Source: Pontederia crassipes
Lineage: Eukaryota; Streptophyta; Magnoliopsida; Commelinales; Pontederiaceae
Direction of reading: 5' to 3'
DNA length: 64,000 nucleotides
Assembly: GCA_030549335.1 (NCBI GenBank)
Contig: CM060190.1
Span: 69,330,118 to 69,394,117, forward strand
Below, in pieces: positions 36,871 through 51,800 of the stretch (positions within the stretch are counted from its first letter, which is position 1; each line of letters opens with the position of its first letter). Made by a program: the position numbers and the translations under genes. Under the pieces are notes generated by a model. The model searched no databases and was not told the DNA's origin. It saw nothing but the letters and a program-made list of their open reading frames with translations.

Positions 36871-39800
36871 CATATTGTTTGAGAAGGATATTAAAGGCAA
36901 ACACAATTTTTAATAGATTTAAAAGTAGAAGTTGTTGCCAGGAAAAAACATGTACATGAAGGTGAATACCAATAAACTAACACAAGGTACAGTACATGTT
37001 AAAAAAGTAAAATTCTTCATACAAAGAAACCAAAATTGGGAACAGTTCACGTGGTCAGGTCACAATTCAAGCCAATCTTGGGGCAAAATTCCGAGTTTTC
37101 TTTCTAGGAACATGACTGTACATCTATAGGTACTCTGCAACAGCTTTTCCTAGATTGTATGTTAATGCATCGGACAAGGGACGTTGCTGCATGCTGGTTG
37201 GGACATGAGGGGATGGATGCTGGATGGGACAAATAGATGTGGAGCGTAGAAGAGACTGTAGTCTCATTTGGACGTCTCCGACACCTTAGAAGCTAAGTCG
37301 TGTGCAACAATTTTGTGGAGGGGCAGGATCATCACTAGAATGCATAGAGTGAGATGGGCACCAAGTGAGGACCTGGTTTGTGTGGAACATACGAGAACAT
37401 CTAGCACCTGTTCTTCGATTTTCTTGTTTGGGGAGAAAGATATGCTATTTGAATTCAATGGTGGAAAGTTTGGGCTGCTTCAAATTTGGATTGACCCCCA
37501 TATACTGGAGACCTTTCGGAGGAGCTTTCATGTTGGGTGACTTTATCATCACGGTGTATACCAACCAGTGGGGGAGCCACGAATATTTTAAGTGAGTTCA
37601 CATCCACGTATAGTTGAAGAACTCACCTTTTTTCTTTCCTAACTTTTATTTTTTTTAACTATATATATTGGTTTCTTAATTTTTTAAAATACAAAATTAA
37701 TTTATTCTTTAAAAATATTTGTGTTATGATATTAAAACATAAATAACAATTGTAATATTAGTTATGGCCCTATAAAGATAAAAAGAGGGGTACAATTTCT
37801 TCTTAGTTGAAAATATGTTTCTAATTTAATTGATTCATTAAGAAATTGATTTTAATACCTAACAAAAAGGTATAAGTATAATATATATTATAAAGATATA
37901 TACTAATTATATTAACATATTAACAAAAAAATATTGCATAATTATTTATGTATATCAATTATATATAATAATTGTATATCAAATCATAGATAATATAATA
38001 CATAATTAAGAAAATAATCTATTGGTCAAAGGTATTATATAACTAAAACAATTAAAAATACAAATATAGTATAGTAAAAATATAATGTTTAAAAGAGAAA
38101 GGATGATTTGATTGGATGAAAATAGAAGATAAAAATACAATACACAAGTTACTTGGACCAATTATAAAAATGTGTAAAAAATTGTGGACTGAATAAAAAA
38201 TTAAACAGAAATATAAAATAGTAATACAAAATAAAGGATGAATTGATTGGATAAAAATAGAAGGCAAAAATATTATAACACAAAATTAGAAGCTGAGGTG
38301 TAAATAATTTGCTATCGATCATATATAATAATTTTAATAAAACTTTAGAAGGACAAGTGGAAAAAAGCAGGTTGATAGATAGATTCGAACACATTAGATA
38401 CTGCAAAAGTATTGCTAACCACGAAGCCAGTAACATATTAATGAATTAGTGAAGTACTAAATTTATAATAACAACTCCAGTGCCTACACTTGCGGGCATG
38501 GGAACCCACGTGGCTCCACCCTTGATACCAACCAAGATGGCAAGCAATCCCCATTGGCTGTATTGCAAAGCAGTTGGTTGCGAAGGAACAGTAATAAGTT
38601 ACCCAGAAAACATAATAGTAATCTTTTGGGGTCTGTTAGAGAATGGAGCAAAATACTATGAGGCATTGGGAACTATATCTTTTATGGGTTGGCATTTTAT
38701 AGTTTTTGTTCCCCTTCAATTTTATTACAACATGATGATTTCAAAAATTGATAGCCATCCATTTTCCCTGGAAGGAAATCTATGTTTGACAAAGGCAGTT
38801 TCTCTCAGAGCTCAAGGATGCAGCAAATCATGGTGCTTATATTTTCTATTTATATTTTTCATTTGCAGCTGGAGCATGTGAAAAATTAGAAGGCTCTACT
38901 AACATGTACAGCATGTGACACATGCCAGATGCAGGATGGGCAGACGTTCCACCATAGTATTTGATTGGAGTCATAACGAAACTAATAGTTTGTATCCTGA
39001 AAACAGTTACCAGAAGAAAAAACTTGTGGAAAATTTCGAATGAAGAGCAGAGGCTTACTAGTTCAGTCAAAAATGATTGTTTGTTGAGACCTTCCAAAGC
39101 ACTAAAAGCAACTTCAAGCACACGTGACAGGTAAGCTACAACTCTGAAAATAACCAATACGGAAAAAGAAAAAAAATATTCACATCTGGACCTACTAAAA
39201 GGAGAACTAACAATGTAAACTACATTGACCTTATGCACGCATTTGTTGGCCGATGATCAGGAGCATTTCCATCATCAGGAGTCCGGTAATCTGTATTCTT
39301 CTGCTCAGAAGACAAAAGACGATCCACCTACAAAAAGGCTCGCAATAGGGCTAATGCAACTGTATGTTGGTTTTACAATCAAAATTGTAGTACTATAAAA
39401 GCTACCTACAAATATGTCTCAGACATAAAAAAAGGAGCAATGCAAACAACAGATTATGCATGGAAGATCACATTGTTCAAGGCAATTGGCCTTCATGAAA
39501 TGTTATACATAAAGGATGCTTACACAAGTGTTCATACCATATCATGTACAAATAAAGTACTGTGATACTGATATAAGCAAACATATGCTAAAGATATAAG
39601 TGAAAATTTATTGTAAAAATAAAAATAAGAAAGATGCTATTAATCATAGAAGTACAAGAATGTATTTATAAAAAAATACATCGACTGGACTAAACTCAAA
39701 TTACAAGGTCCATAAACAAAATTTTAAAAAGCTGAAAATAAATCTAGAGCTCATCAATGTATTTATAACATGAAGGGTTAGATACCTAAAATTATAATAA

Positions 39801-42800
39801 AGCTAATAACGAAGAACATGCACCAATGGAACATTGTAGTCAATTACCATCCACTATTTTCCTTAACCAACCTATAACCAACCCTCTTAACTAGTACAAA
39901 ATGGAATCTTATCAGATACATACATTCAGCATTAGTTAGAGAACAAGCTCTTGAGTGAAAGCACTTCCGCCCAACCTCACTCGCCCCCGGCAGACCCTGC
40001 TGGTAGCTCCACCAGCAGCCTCCGGCAACCCCTGCCGGCGGCACCACCCCTCAGACTCCGACAGCCCTTGCCGACGCCACCCCTCAGACTCTGACAGCCC
40101 TTGCCGGCGGCGCCAAATAGCCGTTGTGCCACGTCTCCCCACAACCAGGATGCGACCACGTCTTCAACAGCTGGGCAATGTGTAACGCCCTTACCTTGAA
40201 GGGATGCTCAAATCCAGAAGTTTTTAAGGCAACATAGTCGGACTAAGTTTTGGGACGCTATGGGTGTATGTTGGCAAATGTGGGCGGCAATTATTATAAA
40301 TGCTGAGCAGTTACGACCCTAACTGATGGTAGGTTGGTCAACTACTATGCGGTGTATATATTGGTGTAAAAGGAACTTGGTTAATGGGTAGTTTCATGGG
40401 GGTTGGTAGCCAATTCGGATTGGACTAAACAGATGCATTGCTCAAGGGATGCATTGTCCAAAGGGTGGGAATGAGCTAGTGCATTCACATTGGAGGGGTG
40501 CGTTCACACCTGGCGCCTTTTCATGAAAGGGTACAACACCAAAGGATGTCAAAAACATGAAGAGTTGCAACCCATGGAGAACTGAAAGATGAAGGAATTA
40601 ATGGGCCAAATATGAGGGACTAAGGCCTAAACTCGGATTGGCTTGGAGGGAGGAAGTTACCAACTTGGGGAGTTAGGTAATCTACTACATTGGCAGCCTA
40701 TATAAAGCCATTTCGGCCAAGCATTTGGATAGAGAGCATCCTGCACAAGAAGTGAAGCATCTTGAGGCATTGGACGTATGCAAATCTCTCTAAATACGAG
40801 ACTATTCCTATTTCCTTCCTTAAGCCACAAGCGAGTGCGACTTGACCCTAGGAGTGAACTAGTGCGACTGGTTGCTCTAGTCCGCTTTGTGTTACCAAAC
40901 TGCAAGTCTCGTATTTAGAGGGATTTGTATGCGACCAATGCCTCAAGATGCTTCACTTCTTGAGCAAGATTCTCCCTATCCAAATGCCCGGCCACATTGG
41001 CTTTATATAGGCTGCCAATGTGGTAGTTTACCTAACTCCCCAAGTTGGTAATTTCCTCCCTCCAAGTCAATCCGAGTTTGGGACTTACTTATATTTGGCC
41101 CATTAATTCTTTCAGCCTTCTTGGTTTTCCATGGGTTGCAACTCTTCATATTTTTGGCATCCTTTGGTGTTGTACCCTTTCTTGAAAACGCACTAGGTGT
41201 GAACGCAACAGATCATTCCCACCCTTTGGACAATGCATCTTTTGAGCAATGCATCTGATCATTCCAATCCGAATTGGCTACCAACCCCCATAAAGTACCC
41301 ATTAACCAAGTTCCTTTTATGCCAATATATGCATCACATGGTAGTTGATCAACCTACCATCAGTTACGATTGTAACCGCTCGGTAATTATAATAACCGCC
41401 GCCACATTTGCCAACGTACACCCATAGCGTCTCAAAACTTCGTCCGAATATGTTGCCTTAACGCTGGACTTGCGAATTTGGGCATCCCTTCAAGGTAAGG
41501 GCATTACAACACTCCCCCCTTCAAATCGTTCTAGTCCTCGACAACTTCTCAAATTAAGACCAACTCGATTCCATGCCCCAAATCCTATGCTTGTTCGCAA
41601 GTTTCCAGTACTTAACGAACTTCACAAACTTAGATTCTATTCCTCATTCATAATCCTATGCCTCAATGCGACAAACTTAGTTGCTTTCAAAGGCGACCTG
41701 TTCAAGGTCTCAAGTTTAGGCAACAAGTCTCAAACTATCTTGCCCCGACCCTGCACAAGAAGTTTCCTTCACGAGTTTTGTCAACTCTTCGAACATAGTT
41801 TTTATGAACTCACATCCTAGACCCTCGATTGTCTACATAGTTCCCGTCTATGATTAAACATCCTGCCAAGGTCTAATCCGATTAGCACCAACTCAAGTGT
41901 TCTTTGAACACTTCATGCCGCACCGGCACCAGTATCCTTCGCTACCCTCGAAGATACTTTGGTATGATTGTGCTTCATATCATCATAGACACAAGAATGT
42001 GCAAACCGACATTCCCCTAGTCTTCTTGGTTTTCTCCTCGTCATCTATCTTAACACACTGATCCGGGATGTTGCCATCCCAACATCATCCCATGCATCAT
42101 TGTACGAGTAGCTAGGCGCCGCCGATGGAACAGAATCACTATGGATTCTCGTGGATATGGGAATCACCCATGATCCACCCAACATGGCTAACTCCCTCAG
42201 ATAATTACTATCTTTCTACCTTCAGGCCGGCCAACTCCTTCGGATAACTTTTGTATCCTTCTGTTGCACCGTCCATGTCCCATGGTACGAGTGATCAATT
42301 CGTCTTGATGGTAGAAAGGAAGGTATGGGCCCAAAACGTGAGAAGGTCCAAGCTATTAAGAAAGATATTAGACAGCCGGTCCCAAGCCCGGATAAAGGAG
42401 GAGGGTTGTGTTAGGCACCGACAGCCAGCGTAAAATCCTGTCGAATCTTATGAACATGGATCAACGAAGCATCGTATGATCCATGTAGCCGACCCCACCT
42501 AGTGGGATAAGGCTTCATTGTTGTTGTTGTTGGTCGCCCATGAACCAAAATCACTACGGATTCTTATGGATATGGGTATCTCCCATGATCCATCTGACAT
42601 GATCAGCTACACTCGAGTACTTCACGATCCAGATCATTCGGTTGGCCGACTACCTCGGATCTCTCCCATATCCTTCCGTCGCACCCAAAATGACTGCTCT
42701 TGAGCCATTTCACGCTCTTAGAACATGTGTGAATGGCCAATTCACCCCATCATTTCCACGAACAGGATCCCTACAAGATCCTTCGAATGAGGTATCTTTC

Positions 42801-45800
42801 CGCATTTGCATGGCATGATCGATTCCCTCGGACGCATACACCACATCCTTCAACCATTGACCATCCACCGGCCGACTCCATCGGATGTCCGCAAACATCC
42901 TTCAGTCGCAACGCCCCATACTTACAAAGGATGAGTCAGGCAAATAACTTTGCCTTTGCCATGGACCATCTTAGGTGAGTACCTATCTCACCTTCAGGGC
43001 ATGACATGCATTCGGGACCGAGGCCTCCGCATACTTCTTCCCATTCGACTTTTAGAATGTGCCGCCCACTCTATTATGGGTTTGTCCCAAGGCTTTGATG
43101 AGTTCCACAGATTGCCCTCATCCAGTGCTTCTACCGGGACGTACTGGGTCACAAGGATACTTATCAAGCCATCACTGTCCATCTTGTCCCAAGACTTAGA
43201 TGAGTCCCACATGTTGTTATTTTCAGACCAACACTACCCCCATCTCTTGCCTCTATTGGGACGCATCGGGTCGTTAGGATGCTTATGAAGTCATCCTCTA
43301 ATTGAACGTCTTCCGACCATTCAATTACTTGGGGTTCACTCGTCTGCATCCGCCCAGGATGTATATCACAACATCTTTGGATGAACGTTCATCACCCGAA
43401 CGACCATCCAAGCATGGCATTGCATGCTTCATTAGGACGCCAATTACCAATATCCCAACATGTGGTTCAACCTTCACCATAATGTTTACCCTGACATCCT
43501 TCACAATGTTGTTATCACTTGGAGCACTTGTCCACATTTTGTGCCTTGAATGTCCTCCGAACATTCACCCAAACACCATGTGTCTATTTCCTTTGTGAAG
43601 TTTACCTGTAACTTCACTAGACATCCTTCCAAATGTCCAAGAATTCGAGTTGTTTACCCACCTTAGTAAATACTCTTCAAGCATCCACTCCAATACTTGC
43701 TCATGTGAACATGTGTGCCTCATATTCTCATCTTTGGCGATGTTCACCAACAACGTCTCTTGCAAAGCCAACGGTTGCAATCCCTTCTCATGGAATGCCT
43801 TGTCTAGCCATTCCTTGGAACCAACTTTCGTGACTTAGCAAATTTGGAACACTTACCCAAGGCATTCCTCCTTTCCATGTCCTTCAGACTTAACATCGAA
43901 CATGTTGTCAGCATGTTCTTGGGCTACCCAGAATGTGTGATGGCCACATCCTACCGCATGCATCTCTCTGTTTTATGTAACGAATGGTCCTAGCCATCTT
44001 TCATAAATAGGAGAGGCATTAGCCTCCTTTCATTATGGTCGCCATCCCTTACCTATGCACATAAATATAAGAGAACAAAAGCATGCCAGTATTGGGAAGA
44101 AAGGGAGTTTTGATTATACTATAACAAATATTATAAGTTGCACTTAGGCGCTAATGTCATACAAACAATAAAAACACAACACAACATCTTTTACTATCTT
44201 CTCACATACTACCCAGACTTGTCGGCCACTCCCAAGCCTAGACTCCCAATGGCTCGACTTGGTCCATATTGACCCCAAAATCGTCCATTGTTGCCCAACT
44301 GGCCGCCGCCAGTCAGTTCCTCAACACCTTGCTGACTAGTCTGTCGCATAGACTGATCCTGCGCCAACTCTTTCCCTCCGAGTCTTCTGCTACCCCCAGA
44401 AGTCTCATACGTAGCAGCAAGGTTGGCCACTTACTTGCTGCATCCAGCCCCGACTCAGGGTTGTGACGATCCCTCCGGAGGGTCTTCCTCCGCTGTGGAC
44501 TCCACATGGACAGGTGACCATGCGCGAACGACTTCAAGGGTGGACTGCCACTCGTGATAGTCCCGTACAGGGTGGTTCTTGCCACAGCAATAACACTCTA
44601 TCTTCCCCTTCTTCTTTGGGATGGGTGCTTGACATGAGGAAGAGCTTGGTACGAGTGGCAAGAACCATCCTGTAGGGGATTGCCACGAGTGGCAGTCCAC
44701 CCTTGCAGCCATTGGTTATCTATGCGTGTGGAGTCCACAGTAGAGCAAGACCCTTCGGAGGAATCGCCGCAGCCCTAAGTCGGGGCTGGACGCAGAAAGT
44801 AAGCGGCTAACCTTGCTGCTGCGTAGGAGACTTCTGGAGGTAGCAAAAGACTAAGAGGGAAAGAGTTGACTGATCAGCAAAAGAGCACATTGACTCTCAG
44901 AGGTGGACTTTGGTCATTGAGCGGCTGGAGCTTTCGACTTTTGTCGGTATCCAATCAGTTCTCATCACTCCCAATCTACTTCATGTTGGTACTTCATATG
45001 CTTGCCCAACTTATATAGGTGCAAATTTTTTTGGTAGGGATGCAGCTCTGCATGCCAGGTTCACTTAGTTGCTTGGCACATCATATGTAGGCCCACCTCG
45101 CAGACTGGATTGGGCGTTTGGGACTTCCACTGCACCAATTGGGCACTCCTTGCCCGATGGGTAGGACGGATTATGAGGCCCGAGGACAACTCATGGAGGG
45201 AGGTGTTCTTCACATGCTACGACCAAGATCTTTCATGGGACTCCAAGCCCACCTTACCCCCTGGTGCCTCCTCTTTCTGGAAGGGGTGACGACTTTATTC
45301 TTTCATGTACGGCTTTTCATGACCCTATCACTTGGCTTCGGGGAGGTCTTCTCATTTTGGCAGTACGACTGGCTCCACTGGTTGCAGGCTATGGCAGCAC
45401 GCCCTGTGCAGCCTCTATCTCCGATTTCTTTTGGACATCACTGATTTAGAGGACTTCGGATCTGATTGTAGACTCATCTGGCATTTCCGATTGCTGCTGA
45501 AAGTCAAGATCTTTACTTGACTTCTGCGGCATGAGCGGATCCTCACCAGAGTTTACAGAGCACGGTGGGCACCGCACGCAGATTCTTCTTGTATTCTTTG
45601 TGGGGAGATGGAGGAGAATATATTACACACCTATTTTCGTGAGGACTGATCTCGGACGAGCATTATGGGCGGTGTTCCCCTGACGGCGGTGGACTTCTGG
45701 CAGGCCATGAGGGGGCTTGGCAGCCAGATATTGGGCTGGAGACTTCTTGTGGTGACCTTCCTGGCCGGTGCCTAGGCCATATGGCTTCAACGCAACCGTG

Positions 45801-48800
45801 CCATTTTTTGTGGGGAGAGATGCAGGTGGACAATATTGCACACCACATGTTTTGCCTTTTTCGGGAATAGGATTTTGTCTAATACCTGTTTCTCTTCCTT
45901 TTTGCAGCCCTCCATTGGATGTACATGATGTTTCCTTTCAGTCATATATATATATATATATATATATATACACGCGGATGACAACCAAACTAGTAGTCAT
46001 CCTTTTTCTTCTAAAAAAATGTATTTGCTGAAACAGAACATATCAGAAATGCTCCACTCTCCTTCCATTGTAATGCCCAATGGGCATGATTCACAGAAGA
46101 TTGACCCAGCAAAGCAGGAGTTGTTTCTTTGCTGATTGTTTATTCTCAATTTATTAATCAAGAACCTATAAGCAGGATAACTTATTTCAGAGTTAGATGC
46201 TCTCCGTTTATGCTCTTGTTATAGCCGCGAGGTTGTGACGAGAAACTTGTATGAATGGGTTGAAAACTATAAGCATAATTCTTATGATATTTTTTTTGTC
46301 AAAAACTGAATCTTAAATTGGTCTTAGTTAAAAACCACACAAGTTAAAAAGCTCTAGATGAACCCTGCCCCTTTGGAAACCCTTTCTAATTGCTTTGATC
46401 ACTTTCCTCCTTTTGTCATATATTTATATATATACGAGAAAGGATGACTAGCAAGATGGTTGTCGTCCAAAAGTTCCATTGACGTAATGAAGGTTACAAC
46501 ATATTTTAGAATAAAGGCAAAAGGAGAGCTGGTAGCTCAACCAGTACACAAGTGTTGCTACATTACAGATGTTTTTCCCACTTCTCAAAAATTGCCTTAG
46601 CATGGTAGCCAATATTCTCAGCATAAGCACGACCAGTCTGAAATATGGTGTCATTCCTCTGCAACCAGATGGCCCAAATGTTTTTTCCACAATCTTTGCT
46701 GATATTACTATAACCATAGATTAATCTTTGTTTCGTTAGTAGTGTGACTTAGTTAACATTTGTCCTTTTTATTTTAGAGTGCAGCTTAGTCGACTTTCTT
46801 TCATTTTTCGTTTAGTTTCATATTTAGAAACTGTTAGCTGACTGTGTTAATTAGTTCAATACTTTCAAATCTTGGGGCACTACGCAATCTGTGCCTTGCA
46901 TATTTGTTAGAGCTAAGGATTTAAAATTGGCTTGAGAGAGATCATTTATCTCATTTTCATATTCATTACATTTCACATGATCCACTTTTACCATTATAAC
47001 TTTGCACTCAACATTCTATCAGCTGCAGTGAACTACACATTAAATGGACCTTCATATGTTTTGATTCTTGTACACAAGTGTAATGTGAGACTTTCTTAGA
47101 GCATGTGACTTCCTAATTACCACTGATCAATATCTTTTGAATGCCCCTCTCAAAAGAAAATCTTTTGAATGCCAAAAAAATCTTTGTATGAATAAGAAAT
47201 GCAGTAAAGCAACACATACCTTACATTGAATAGATACAAATCAACATAAAAGATGCAAAACACTGACCTCAGCCATCACAGTCTCAATGCATTGTTCGAG
47301 ACCCTTTTTGGCAGCACCCTCGACACTGGATACAGCTGTACTCATTTCTTCAAGAGAAGCCGGAAGTGCACCATCAGGAGGTAAGAGCCGGGAGATAGTA
47401 TTTGTGAAATACTGAAGGAAAATAGCCATTCATTTATACTACTATTGCGACCAGCGTGTCAAAAGCAGTGAACCATATAAATGGTTTACCTGTTGAAGAA
47501 TTGCCACACTACTGGCACAACGTTGCACAGCAATCATGAAAGATCTGAAGCTACTTTCCCCTGCAGCAGCAGCAGCTTCTGCCTGAAAGCATATGTATTG
47601 AATATGCAATAATAACAATGTATGACAAACCATTTTTCTTAAGGTCATGCATTCCATATATTGGAGATGTTGATCCAGATAAAACTTTAGTTATTTGGAA
47701 TGAAGAACAATGTAAAGTAATCATACAGCGGAAGCAGCTGCTGCAGCCACCCTTCTGCTGACACTTGTTCCAATGAGAAACTTATCTCTCATTGCTGCAG
47801 CCTCATTCAAACCCTCCCTAGCGCTGACAAGTCCATCAGTTAGATATTGACTTATCTACAAATAGCATGAGAAAAATAGTAAAGACATTGACCTTAAGAA
47901 TAAGAAAACTGAAAGCACCAAGTTAGATAGCAGTATACTTTACTTGATCAAGTAAGCAGGTAAACACTGATCTGACATAGCTTGCAAGAGAAGCAGGCTG
48001 TAAAAGTAATATTTTTGGTCACTTAGTCACTGCATAAAAGATGCAATAAAAGAATAAAAACAAAAATGGAAGCACTATACAAGACAAATATCTCCAGCTA
48101 AAAAGGACACAACTTAGCATGTAATATGGCCAAAAGAAGGATGGCCTCCCCTCATGTACAAAATACAACTAATTGTGGAATTAGCCATTCGAACCAATAT
48201 CATTATCTGTATGGTGCCAAAATATAGCTTAATTACGTTTATTATAACCTACATTACCTATTGTTAAAAATATAAAATTATTGATGTTACTCTTCCTAAA
48301 GACTTAAACTTTTAAGAAAATTGGTTAGTACATCAATTTCAACATGGTATCAGAGCTAGAGATTAAGAGTTCAAATCTTGTTAAGCTCTTTAAAAAGATA
48401 TTTTCCTCCCTTAGTTGTTGTCCACTTGGTGGGCTGAACTAAATCAAATTTGTCACCAGCCCACACGTGAGGGGAAGTGTTAAGAATATAAAATTGCTCT
48501 TCCGAAATATTTAAGCTTTTAAGAAGATTGGTTAGCACATCAATTTCAACAACTACCATAGTCTTTTGAGAAGGTACATTTCCCTAATACTGAGCTAAAA
48601 TTTGAATGCATTTATTTTTCTAGTTAGAAGTTACTGCAGGTCAGCTCTAGTGTTGCTATACGATTCAATGTACTAGACCTAAAAGTGATCCAAGCAAGTG
48701 AAACAAATCGTGCACGCCACAATTCATAAGTCGCATTAGGTCCATTTGAATGGTCAAATGTCTTGTTTCAATACGCTAGGATTTTGTATCTTATTTTTCT

Positions 48801-51800
48801 TTTTGAAAGAAAGGGGCCTTATATTTCAACTGTTCATACATGTATCTCAAAGAAAAAAAAACTGATAGATAATTAAGTTTCTTTTAAAAAAATACATGTT
48901 GGGGTTGAAATTGTTACCTGATCCTTAATACACCAGTTCCAGCACACCTCAAGACAAATTGATACACAAGATATTCCACACAACATTCTTGAACAGTAAG
49001 AAAAATAAAGAATAACAAATATGATACATTTAGCAAAAAAAGAATCCGTGAACAAATTTGGTCGGGTCAGGTCACAACCCATACTGGCAGGAAATCCGAC
49101 CCAGTCGGGTCACCCGACCACCTTTTTTTTTTAATGTTTTTACTTTTTATATTATCTAATATAAAAATATTGTTTGATATTTATTTTAAGACATAAAATA
49201 AAATTTCCATTGGAATATTGTTCCATGCTTAAAATGATTTTTTTTAAAAAAATTACATCAAATATAGGACTAAAAATAATTCTAAAAAGTAAAAAATAAA
49301 TAAAAATAAAAAACTCAGGCCATCGGGTTGGGTCGAGTCAGGTCGGAAAATCTCAAAACATACCCGATCCGAACCCCCATCCGGTTGGGGTCGGGTCATC
49401 AGGTTCACCGGGTCGACCCAACCTGGTGAACACCCTAGGTACAATGCTAATAGCTTCTTGACATGATGTTTAGACTGATAAAATTCAATTACTTTAAGAT
49501 TAGCAAATTTATTCTAAGCTGACCCGACCCAACCCGACCTGCTAGGTCGGGTCGGGTCGGGGTCATCGGGTGAACACACCTAGGTACAATGCCGATAGCT
49601 TCCTGATATGATGTTTAGACTTTAGATCGATCAAATTCAATTACGTTAAGATTAGCAAAATTTATTCTAAGTTGTAACCCAAATAGCAGAAGCTTATATA
49701 GAGTGGTTTGAATCTTGATTCTTCTTTCCTCCCAAATACCAGAATCTAAGTGAAACCTTACTCATAAAAACATAAAACAAGAAAATCGAAGTACTTAGAA
49801 AACTTTGTTTTTAGCAGAAAAAAAGGATTTAGTTCCAAGACAAAAAGTACAGGCCATCAAAGAAGAATTAGTGAACAACTTGATCCGGTTAATCGATGGT
49901 TCCTAGTGCAAAGAGGAATGAGGTAGATGTTCAACTATCTTGAAATTGTTAATCTATTTTTTTTTACAAGTCAAGGTAAATAATATCAAATTTTATAAAA
50001 GGAAATTGGTTTAATTTGTTCTGAACAGTGAGAAACCACGATGAAGAAGAAAATAAAAAATTCTCCTCCTGGTTTACTTCAAACCTCCATCTCTCCACCA
50101 CTCTGGCCAGAACCGTCTCCTCTCTTATGGATGAAAAAGAGCAGCACTAGCTAATGCTCTTGTTGCGAGACTCACCCTCATCATTGGTGCCCCACCCCAC
50201 GCCAACCCTCCCCCGGTCCCCCACACCTAACAAGGTCTTGAAGAACCATTTATATCCACCAGTACTGAAAGATAAAGTGGAACAGATTTTAATGGACAAA
50301 GTAATGCTAACCTGGGAAGAAAACAAAGTACATCTAGATATAGCCTCTTCATTCCAATGAACAAACTCTGTCACTACAGTCACAGATATCTGTTGAGGTG
50401 CGGATGAATTTGTAGGTGCTTTTGTGCGTGAGATGGTCCCAGACGATTCAGATTGTTGTTGAACTTCAGCTCGCAACTCTTCCATCTGAATGAGTAGCAT
50501 TAGGCTAGGTTCAAAGTAACTGAAGAAGTAACATGCTATAGATTTGTTAACTAAAATATTAATTGTCTTGAATTAACAAGAAAAAGGTTCACAAGTTGAT
50601 CGAAGTAAATGTTAACTAGACCTTTGCCCTATAAAGTTGTTTGAGGGAAGATTGTTCATATTCTGGATACTCATCTTTGTGAGTGGAAAACAGGGACTCT
50701 GTAAGACCTGCAGTGTAAAAGGTGAGAGAAACTGTAACAAGCCAATAAAAGTTGCATTGACCGCAAATGTTCATGGAATCACAGAGTACTATCCATGAGA
50801 TTCTGGAAAAAAGAAGAGAAGAAAAAAAATTTGTCTCCAACTCAATGACTTGCCATTGAAATGAAAATTTAACCCATATCTGATCCTATAACTCTAACTA
50901 TTTTAACACAGGCATTCATCTTCTAAAATTACATGAGAAAAAAATAATCCATGCCATGACACGGAGTTAAAGAGTTGACTTCTTGGCTCAAGATTTTCTG
51001 TGAACAAAAAGTTATTTAAGGATGTACAAGTCAACAGAAAATCAAGAACAATCCTCCATTTTCCTAGATGAAAAAAGAGATGGATTAACTTGGACTTTGA
51101 TACCAAGAGATAAAATGGAAAGAATTAAGTGATCAAAACTGAGAGCACTTACCTTCTACATCTAAGTCCCCACAGCCAACTGATTGTAATTCTTTAGCAA
51201 GATCTTTCGTCTTTTCATATGTAACTGCTAATACTCTAAGATACTAAAGATCATGAAAGAAGCAGCTTATAAAGGTTATAGAAATTATCAATTGGAAAGG
51301 AAGATATGACAAAACAAGATTCCGTACTAGGAGTAAACCCCCTTGTTCAACAGGAGGCAAGTTCACAAGTGAAGGTTTTACTAGTAGTTTGTCAAGAATG
51401 GATGTCACCCTCTGCTCTAAGACCCTCTGAGTTAAAAGAACATAAAAAGAGTTGCATTAGTTTGATCATGAATTTTGAATTACAATTGTAACATTAGCGA
51501 TAAGGTTACTCAAGCATACTTGTACAAGAATCGACATGACATCATTTGGTGATGGAAATACAGCCATTATTGTTGCTGACTCTTTCCTGACAGTCTCTGC
51601 AGATTAATTACGGTACTGTAAAATATCAAAGTAATAGAGATAATCTGAAGATGATCATGACAGGTGAATAAGAACCGACAGTCTCTGCAGATTAATTACA
51701 GTACTGTAAAATATCAAAAGTAATAAAGATAATCTGAAGATGATCATGATAGGTGAATAAGAACCTGTAATTTCTTTATATAATGTTAAAAGGCTCTGTC

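Noticed and set aside
38480-38881. 133-codon frame in SEC10 intron 20 as a gene
   Set aside because: It starts inside the hAT terminus, shows no domain and has no promoter or partner exons.
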